A DNA stretch of 64,000 bases from Chondrilla cf. caribensis (lineage: Eukaryota > Porifera > Demospongiae > Chondrillida > Chondrillidae): contig OZ026555.1 in the NCBI GenBank assembly GCA_964020155.1, forward strand, positions 3,999,795 through 4,063,794. The letters run 5' to 3'. Within the stretch, counting starts at the first letter, position 1. Each line of letters opens with the position of its first letter. This document shows positions 56,070-64,000 of the stretch, in pieces. The notes below the pieces were generated by a model. The model was not told where the DNA came from and did not search any database. It saw only the letters and a program-made list of their open reading frames with translations. The position numbers and the translations under genes were made by a program.

Positions 56070-59000
56070 ACATAGACACACAGCAGTGCCTGTGATCTTA
56101 CGTACCTCAGAGGCAGGGATGCAAGTACACATATGCTACATATATGAATGTTTGCATGTTGTGTCTTGCTCAGGTCCACCTAACACATCAGGTGTTTGAG
56201 TCCAGTGTCAGTTCTGATGTCTGCTTGATGAAGAAGATACTCACTCAACTCAAAAAGAAGGATGCTGCTGACATATTTGCAGATCCAGTACCTCTGGAAG
56301 ATGTGAGTCTACATACGTACTTTCATATTTACGTATGTGCTTTGCATGTACATGTATTTAATGTACGTATGTACGTACGTACATTAAATTCCTTCCTTTG
56401 TACATATGTACCTACGCACATGCCTATGTCTGTAGGTATATACATTCCAACTTGTGTAATGACAACATACGTGTGTACGTACATACCTTGAAGTGTTCAC
56501 CAAATCTGTACTTATTATAGAGTACATACGTATGTACATGTGTCGATGAACTGGAGGCCGAATTCAGCCTACGTATGTACAAGCCACTGTACTCACCAAA
56601 GAAGTTGTACTCTACATACATTCATACGTATGTATGTATTATGGTACGTATCCCTAACAACAATTCCTCTAATTCATCACTTAACTGTGTAGTCTACTTC
56701 ATTGTAAACAAAGAAACGGTCAGGTTTCTTAGGGGCAATCCTCGAACAGTGTCCATAGTACGTACACACATTACATTCTGTACCTCACCTACGTACATAC
56801 GTACATATGTGCATAGGTACCCGACTATCTGGATGTCATCAAGGAGCCCATGGATTTCTCCACAATGGAGAAGAAGATCAACTCACACAAGTACCTCACT
56901 CTTGATGACTTCGAGAGAGACTTCACCCTGGTGTGGCGTAACGCCATGACGTACAACGAACCCACTACAGTCTACTACAGAGCAGCTCTGAGAATAAAAC
57001 TGGAGGGTCAGAGGATGCTGAAGGTGGCTAGAGACAATCTGGTGAAATATGCGGCCGACCCCATGACGGGGATTTCCCAACTCTTTACCAATGTACCCAA
57101 GTCACAAGGGGAAATCCCCAATCCCAGTGTATCTGAGGACAACAATGCCCCGAATGACTCAAGCAGAAAGGAATGTGAGTTTTCAGACACTGCAAATAAC
57201 AGGACTTTATGGCAGTTGTGTGTGTGTGTGTGGGCATATTTGCATCCCATGACTACATATGTACACGACTCCATAGACTGCCTTATGGATTACTTTGTAT
57301 TTGGTAGATGTATGTACGTACGTATGTACATACAGTGGAATCCAGATACGTTTAGCCTCTGGGGTCACTGAAAATAGGTTCCAATTTTCAGAATTTCCAT
57401 TCATCAGAAATAAAAGATTGTGAACAAGAGATTGCCAGGACAATTATACCCATCTGACATAAACAGTCAGTGATTTTATTGTAAGCAAGTTGCACTTGAG
57501 TTGACTTCACTGTAGCCTGAATAGATGGAGCAGGGACAATATTGTCCACCCTGGTATCCCCAAAAGTGGAGCCCTGAACACCATTTGTATGTACACATAC
57601 ACACGTACGTACGTGTACGTCTGTGTACATATGTACGTACCACACCATTTGTATGTACACATACACACGTACGTACAGTACGTACGTATGTGTATGTACC
57701 AACAAGAGATTGATGCATGTTTACCAACAAGAAAACATGTACACATGTATGTACGTACGTACTCCTGTTGTTAAATATGCATCCATTTTCTCTGGTATGT
57801 TCATTCACATTCCACAGTAGTGTATAACACCCTTAAACACAACAACAATGTGCATACCTACATACGTACATGTGTATAATGTCACTTTTGCAGTGTCTGA
57901 TGACGTCCCAGTGAGTCCAACTGCTCTGGAAGAGAAACTTGAGATTCTACAACAACAGCTTCTCTCTGTGGATAAACAGCCTGGTTGGTTAATCAATGGC
58001 TGTGTGTGGATGTGTGGGTGCACCTACGTATGTATGTGTGTGTGGGGGTGTGGGTGCATGTGTACATACGCATGTGTGTGTGAGTGTGGGTGTGTAGGTA
58101 CATGTATATGTGTGTGGGTATAGGGGTGCATGTGTACGTACATGTGAGTGTGGGTGTGTAGGTACATGTACGTATGTGGGTGGGTGTGGGTGTGTACAGT
58201 TTAGTTGTGGATGTGGGTATGTGGATGTACGTATGTATGTGCGTACGTGGGTATAGGTATGGATGTGGATTGCTGTGGTGTGTGTATGTGAGTACGTATG
58301 TACTGACTGTATTTGCGCATTGATTGCTGTTTTGTAGTGCGCGTCAGAGCACAGAAGAAGAAAGAACTGGAGCTGGAGGTGGCTCAGTTGAGGAAACAGG
58401 TCAAGAGGAAAAGAAAAGCTGCCCTGAACAGCAGTGGAATCGGTGAGCTCCTCCAAGCCTCTAGTGCAGGCTGGCCTATGTACAATACATCACACTGTAC
58501 AGTGCATGCAGTGAGTTCCTGTGAGCCTCTAGTGCAGGCTGGCCTACAATATTGCACACTGTACAGTGAGTTCCTCCGAGCCACTAGTGCAGGCTGGCCT
58601 ACAATATTGCACACTGTACAGTGAGTTCCTCCGAGCCACTAGTGCAGGCTGGCCTACAATATTGCACACTGTACAGTGCATGCAGTGAGTTCCTCCAAGC
58701 CACTAGTGCAGGCTGGCCTACAATATTGCACACTGTACAGTGAGTTCCTCCGAGCCACTAGTGCAGGCTGGCCTACAATATTGCACACTGTACAGTGCAT
58801 GCAGTGAGTTCCTCCAAGCCACTAGTGCAGGCTGGCCTACAATATTGCACACTGTACAGTGCATGCAGTGAGTTCCTCCAAGCCACTAGTGCAGGCTGGC
58901 CTACAATACTGCACACTGTACAGTGCATGCAGTGAGTTCCTCCAAGCCACTAGTGCAGGCTGGCCTACAATATTGCACACTGTACAGTGCATGCAGTGAG

Positions 59001-62000
59001 TTCCTCCAAGCCACTAGTGCAGGCTGGCCTACAATATTGCACACTGTACAGTGCATGCAGTGAGTTCCTCCAAGCCACTAGTGCAGGCTGGCCTACAATA
59101 CTGCACACTGTACAGTGCATGCAGTGAGTTCCTCCAAGCCACTAGTGCAGGCTGGCCTACAATACTGCACACTGTACAGTGCATGCAGTGAGTTCTGGCT
59201 AGTCTGCCACAATTCATTTTCAAAAAAATATGGTGGATTGTCACATTTGGAGATGAAATTGGTACATTCATGTGTATTGTACTCAATATACGTACATACG
59301 CACATACATATGTACGTACATGTTGTACGTATGTACGTATTTGTATTTCATTCACGCTCGGACTGTGAACTTGGACTCCCCTCTTCCTGCAGATCCAGCA
59401 ATATTGCTGGACATTGCTCTATCCCCGGAACCACCTAAACAGACACGGTCGTCCCGCAAGACAGCCTCGTCTGCATCATCGCACCAGACCACCACACAAG
59501 AATCTAACGCAAGACTCAAATCCCCGACCCCAGAGTCCTCAGCACAGTCTTCAGGGAACAGCTCTAAATCACAAAACCCAGTAATGTCCAGCTCAACGGG
59601 ACAGGAAAGGGACTCCAACGAGAAAAAGTCTCATTCGAGGAACAGCCATGGACCACCAAAGAGGAGACGGACTCCTGGTAGACAGAATGCCACCAGTTTG
59701 GAGAAGAAACGTCAGGTGGAGAGCGAGATGTCACCTGAGGAAGATGTGCATGAAAACACGAGTGCATCTGAAAGGAGCAGGCCGAAGAGGTCAAAACCTG
59801 CAAGGAAGAGAGAGGTCAACAAGACAATCAGTACTGATAGTGAGACCTTAGACACGGGAGCACCTCTGACGTCTCCATCCAGTAAGACCCGTCTGAGGAC
59901 CGAGCAGGTGGATGGTACCACAGCAGACACAGAGGACCACGTGTCGGACACCGGGGAAGGAGAAGAAAAGAGACCGAAATCGAGTCTGAGAAAGAGCGGC
60001 ACTAAGCGACAGTCGGGCCAGAGAAGGAAGGCCCCCACTCCCAAGAGGAATTCTTCGGAAGAGAAGCTAGAACAAAGTGTAACTGATAAGGACAAGAAAG
60101 AACAAGACAGCGTTGGCCGTGATGTTGAGAACATCCCTGGTGCTACAACGGAGGACATGCTCACAGCTAAGATGAGCCCAAGAAGAAACCAAAGAGTGAA
60201 CCCCGCCATCTCCAAGAGCTCCAGAAGGAGCGACGTTTCGCACCGTTCGTTAGGAAGGAAAAAGCCAGTCAAAGTGCCCTTGTCCAGCACTGATGATGAA
60301 GTGGGAGACGAGAAACGCTACAAGGAGAAAGCGGTTGTTAATGAGAAGGTGGCCCCACGAAAACTCAGCAGGAAGGAAGAAAGTGAAAGCGAAAATGTTA
60401 TCAGTGGAATGGAGGAAGATGACGACAATAGCAGCAGTGATAGCTCTACTAGTAGTTCGACCGCCAACGAAATCCCCTTTGCTGATCTTGGGATCGAGCC
60501 TTACGAAGGAGACGGTCTATACCACTGGGACGTGGTGTGGGCCAAGTGTCCTGGGTATCCCCTCTACCCAGCTCTGGTGAGTGCAGTGCATTGCATGGTT
60601 TACATATGGTCAGATTACTAATACATACATACACATACTATACATACGTACATATATACGTATGTATAGTATGTATGTAAGTAGCTCAGTATGTACGTAA
60701 GTACCTACGTGGCACACCCACAGTCAGATTGTTGATGGTACGTATGTACATACATGCGTATTATGTACATTTAGGTGGCCATTTCATAGTGGCATTCAAA
60801 TTGACATCACAAACTAAAGTGTGAATTGTGGTAGTGAACTACAGTGAGCTCTTGTTAATCTGCCACATTTTTTTTTCAAAAACACGACAGTTTGATGAGT
60901 TTGGTGGATTAACTGGATATTCATTGCTATTAAATTTATATAACATTGTATTGGAAATGGGAAATTATGAATTTACATGCGGATAAAAAGTTTGGTGGAT
61001 TAACGATAATTTGCTGTGCACTAGTAAGGATAAATGACAGTTGTTTTCATGTACTTGCATGTGCGTGTTGTTCCTGTTCCAGATTGTTGATCCCCGGGTA
61101 CCGAGGAAGGGTTTCAAGTACTACGGAGCCCAGGTGAAGTGTCCCAATGACGAAGTCTTCAAGCTGAAGGGGAAAGCACCCAAAAATTCATTCCTCGTCA
61201 ATTTCTTTGATGCAAGGCGAACATGGTGTGTTTAATGTGTGTATATATGTATACATTTACGTATGTATGCAACTTGTTGTCTATGTGTAGCACATACGTA
61301 TGCAACTTGTTGAATAATAATAATAATAACTTGTTGAATAATATTATGTGTAGCATGTATGCACTGTATATGTGGGTATCTACATACGTATGTATATCAA
61401 CATATTTTACTATATTACTTGGTACATACATATGTGTGTACATATGTACATACGTACATGTACTATACGGACATCTTGGAAATTCAGTGTTCTATTCATG
61501 TACGTACGTATATACATGTACGTAGGTACTGGCTACCGGGCTCAAAACTAGACAAGTTGGGATCAAGCCATCTGGATGAAACTGTGATCAAGCAGTGTCC
61601 GACAAGATCGAAACGAGCGGTACACCAAGCCTACCAAAGGGCCATGTCATTCATGAAGACAGTATCTGAAGGAAAGAGTCGCGAATCTCAGAAAGGACCA
61701 CACGAACCGATACCTGTGAACGGACCTACCACTGGCTTGAGCGAAAATGATGGGACTTCTAACAGTGCTCCCCCGTCTGAATCTGACAGGTTAGGTACCA
61801 TTGAGGAGAATTCCCTTGAGACCCCGCCTGTTAACAATCTCGACGAGGTACAACAGGGAGAACACCAAAGAGTGAACATTTGGGACCGTAACAGCGACGA
61901 GGTGGCTGCTGCAGAACAGTTAGCCCTGTTGAACTCTTACGTGCCAGCATCCTTTCACGAGGGAACTAATCGAGTTGTGTTGGAGGAAAGTCGTACCACC

Positions 62001-62192
62001 ATGAGCAACAACCAGCACACGGCTGTTGAGACAGGGCAGAAAGATCGTAGCCAGGCCTGTGAAGACATGGACACATCTCTGGCTCAGGCTCACTGTAAAC
62101 TTCAGAAGGCAAGTCGAGAGGATGAATTCATCGGCGAAGACACGAGCACAAGCTCTGTCAGCGGCACCCCTGAAGTATCCAGTATAGCATGA
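52863..62192 (+). CDS. BRPF1: BRPF / peregrin chromatin reader, 10 exons
   Basis: Exons: 52863-54421, 54750-54894, 55274-55402, 56174-56302, 56817-57174, 57894-57983, 58338-58442, 59393-60576, 61083-61225, 61526-62192. In phase, 1502 residues. Domains in order: N-terminal zinc finger ECPFCKKSYQSLTGAFYH (about 26-43); EPC-like region with YDMDDEDYHWLDMINEKR; PHD finger AVCCICNDGECHNTNA ... LCRRC (about 290-337); zinc knuckle and extended PHD (to about 460) with [37 protein letters not shown]; bromodomain (exons 4-5) with PVPLEDVPDYLDVIKEPMDF and the acetyl-lysine Asn in MTYNEP; a long Ser/Lys/Glu-rich linker in exon 8; PWWP domain starting VVWAKCPGYPLYPAL. BRPF scaffolds MOZ/MORF or HBO1 acetyltransferases on chromatin. 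Vertebrates have BRPF1-3; this looks like the single pre-duplication form, with BRPF1 used as the nearest name. Confidence 0.95.
56018..56067. repeat. (GT)n microsatellite, BRPF intron 3
   Basis: Pure GT run about 105 bp before the exon 4 acceptor. Confidence 0.95.
58443..59190. repeat. 64/55-bp minisatellite starting at the BRPF exon 7 donor
   Basis: About 12 copies in two length classes, 64 bp with and 55 bp without a gtgcatgca insert. Each begins gtgagttcctccaagccact. The first copy begins exactly at the exon 7 donor (gtgagc at 58443), so every unit carries a near-consensus 5' splice site preceded by gca. Confidence 0.93.
60843..61017. mobile_element. MITE family 2 copy, BRPF intron 8
   Basis: Begins cagtgagctcttgttaatct and ends ggattaacgataatttgctg. 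The interior ggtggattaactggatattc is shared with other copies. Confidence 0.75.
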
Positions 62193-63256
62193 TGCAGTGG
62201 ATGTCCTATGTACCATCCATATGTGTGTGTGCGTGTGTGTGTACATGTATACGTATGTTTGTGTGCATTTAATACCAGATGCACACCAAGTTGACCTAAA
62301 CTGTAATAATTGTTATTACTTGCTATTTTTTCAAATTTATTGAGTAGCGCAAGTTTTTGAGTTTTATTTGAGAATAGTATTTAACAAACTCACTCGTTAT
62401 CACCAGTGTTTTTTCTGTATGTGTACTTACTGTAAGTTATGTGGCACTCCTTTAACTATGTACGTATATGCACTGTCTTTTGTGTTGATGTACTGGTACA
62501 GCACCAGCACCAACAGGTGTGTCAAAATAAAGTGATTATTGTCACACATACACATGCATGTGCTCGGAATCTACTTAGGTACAGGGTTTTGAACAGACCT
62601 TGGCTTGTCTGTAAACTGTTGATGGGTGTAATGTTAACAATATTCAGTCAGAGTGCTTGCACATACTTTACCCATTCTGACCATCACACAACCATGCAAC
62701 AGTTATGGCAAAATATGTTCAAAACCATGGGCATATGTATATTATACATACATACATATGATGATGAACCACGTACATGTGTACGCTAGGATTTCAAGGA
62801 TTCAAGGCTTGCATGGGGACTATATTTAGCAGTTGCAATTGCATGCAACATGGTATGGTATGAGAAAGTAGTTATTAATTCAGCTATACCTTGTATGACT
62901 GATAATAATGTCAGGATCAAGGTTAATAATATCACCAGAATATGAGAGAATTTTTAATGGGATTCTCAGTTTCCTGTGTTCTGCATGTACATGTGTGTGC
63001 TCCGTTGATCTGTGGTTTGGTCATCTCTAGCACTGTATGTACTCTGTGTGTGTGCAAGTGTGTGTGTGTGTGTTATAGTAAAGTTCACGCTAGATGTAAT
63101 ACACAAGCACATGCATATATTATGCTTATTACACATATTGGCATGTACATGCCGTACAAAACAATGTACACATGTATGCACTTGTTTAAAAGTGGAAAAG
63201 GAAAAACTTTGTGTGCTGGCACAAGTACACGTGTAAATAAAGGTTAGAAGGTTCTT
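62193..63256. other. 3' flank between convergent BRPF and SNRPF
   Basis: Presumably both 3' UTRs. GT-rich words near 62222-62245 and 63045-63072. No gene is visible. Confidence 0.55.
62526..62531 (+). terminator. Possible BRPF polyadenylation signal
   Basis: AATAAA about 335 bp after the stop codon. Another AATAAA occurs near 63235. Neither is confirmed. Confidence 0.4.
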
Positions 63257-64000
63257 TCAGTCCCTCATTTCTCCATCTTCTTCTTCCTCTTCAACTCCTC
63301 TAATGTACAGGATGTTGTTGCATCTGATGAAGACCTCTCCCAGCTGTCCAGCCAATGCACCGTCGATGTACTCTTCCGTATTGGCAAGCTGAAAGGCACA
63401 AGTTGATAGGAAGGGGTGAGAGTAACCAAATGAGTCGTTTTCAGGATATGGACTTAAAGGACTAATGCAAAAACAGACTATACAGTGAAACCTATGAAGA
63501 GACATCTCTTCAGTGCAAAAGATGGTCTCTTCCAAGATACCAACATTTCGTGAAAAAATGCAAACCATTGCAAAATACAATGTGGAGGCAAATCCTTGCT
63601 AAAGACGTAGAGCCTCCTGCTTTCAGAGACCACTCCTTCATAAACCACGAGGTATTTTCTTAGTTTTGAACTGTAACACCAACAGTATGTACGACAATGC
63701 ATTCTGTTAAGATGACATTCTGCTAGCAAGACACATAAAATTGAAATTCCTTGGATGTTCTGTTTGGTGGGTCCTTCTACGCATAAGCCATAAAGAATCT
63801 GTAATTCGACGGCACACAATCCCGGAAGGACCAGATAAGCCCCAGGACTTACTAATGATGATTTGAAGTACAATACAAAGATATAGAGGACTCCAGTGAA
63901 ATCGTACTAGCATTAACTAGTGCCTATTGTACACTGTACCCTTCATCCACATCAGGTAGAACTCACCAGTACGTTCATATAACTATCTGTTGACACGAGG
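63257..64000 (-). CDS. SNRPF: Small nuclear ribonucleoprotein F (Sm-F), 3' part, cut by window end
   Basis: The last exon, 63257-63388, encodes [20 protein letters not shown] followed by [20 protein letters not shown] and MRD, almost identical to the human Sm-F C terminus. The preceding exon, 63967-64000, is truncated by the window and encodes [11 protein letters not shown], matching YLVSVDGYMNMQ; the two join in phase 0. Sm-F is one of the seven Sm ring proteins that assemble on U1, U2, U4 and U5 snRNAs. The RCNN segment with the following Ile-Leu is the Sm2 motif. The N-terminal about 30 residues lie beyond the window. Confidence 0.96.

Noticed and set aside
58443..59190. CRISPR-like or satellite array interpretation of regularly spaced repeats
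   Set aside because: Units are contiguous, with no unique spacers, in a eukaryotic intron. It is a minisatellite.
61359..61525. N-terminal extension of the last BRPF exon (HCICGYLHTYVYQ...)
   Set aside because: It is intron sequence before the acceptor at 61525. The PWWP continuation TWYWLPGSKL is restored only by splicing at 61526.

Overview
Eukaryotic genomic DNA from an early-branching invertebrate animal, most probably a demosponge. The evidence is animal-type spliced genes (SIN1, MTMR14, ALAS, BRPF, SNRPF) with GT-AG introns, an intronless perforin-2/MPEG1-type gene, a family of i-type lysozyme-like genes, and many (GT)n/(CA)n microsatellites and short DNA transposons. The phylum is an inference. 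There are no operons, CRISPR arrays or bacterial features. Splice models were built by hand from reading-frame continuity, splice phase and remembered family sequences. Five full-length models (SIN1 505 aa, MTMR14 603 aa, TPR-ankyrin 321 aa, ALAS 601 aa, BRPF 1502 aa) close in frame across every intron.

Layout: (1) 0.7-3.8 kb: the 3' part of a cystatin-like gene (-), an intronless astacin-type protease (+) and a decayed copy of the protease's last exon segment. (2) 4.5-18.0 kb: MAPKAP1/SIN1 (-), 17 exons, a TORC2 subunit. A complete intronless MPEG1-like gene (+, 12.8-15.1 kb) lies antisense inside SIN1 intron 4. (3) 18.2-30.7 kb: MTMR14 (+), 17 exons, head-to-head with SIN1 over 272 bp. (4) 31.9-35.2 kb: an unrecognised TPR plus ankyrin gene (-). 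(5) 35.4-44.8 kb: six intronless i-type lysozyme-like genes, unusually cysteine-poor. They arose by local segmental duplication. Two on the + strand lack a signal peptide, and four on the - strand descend from secreted forms, two of them broken. A Helitron remnant, a MITE and a stray piece of the ALAS gene lie in the same cluster. (6) 45.9-52.4 kb: 5-aminolevulinate synthase (-), 7 exons, five Cys-Pro motifs at its N terminus. (7) 52.9-62.2 kb: a BRPF/peregrin chromatin reader (+), 10 exons, head-to-head with ALAS over 455 bp. (8) 63.3-64.0 kb: SNRPF/Sm-F (-), cut by the window end.

Non-coding space is dominated by microsatellites, by TACGTACATAC-like words, by eight or more minisatellites, by two pogo-like MITE families (a uniform 175-bp one and a more decayed one), and by five other inverted-repeat elements. 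Some splice sites are built from these repeats. The candidate biological novelty is the innate-immunity gene content (MPEG1, lysozyme-like cluster, cystatin-like, astacin-like) between housekeeping genes, and above all the cysteine-poor lysozyme cluster with its leaderless and secreted branches.
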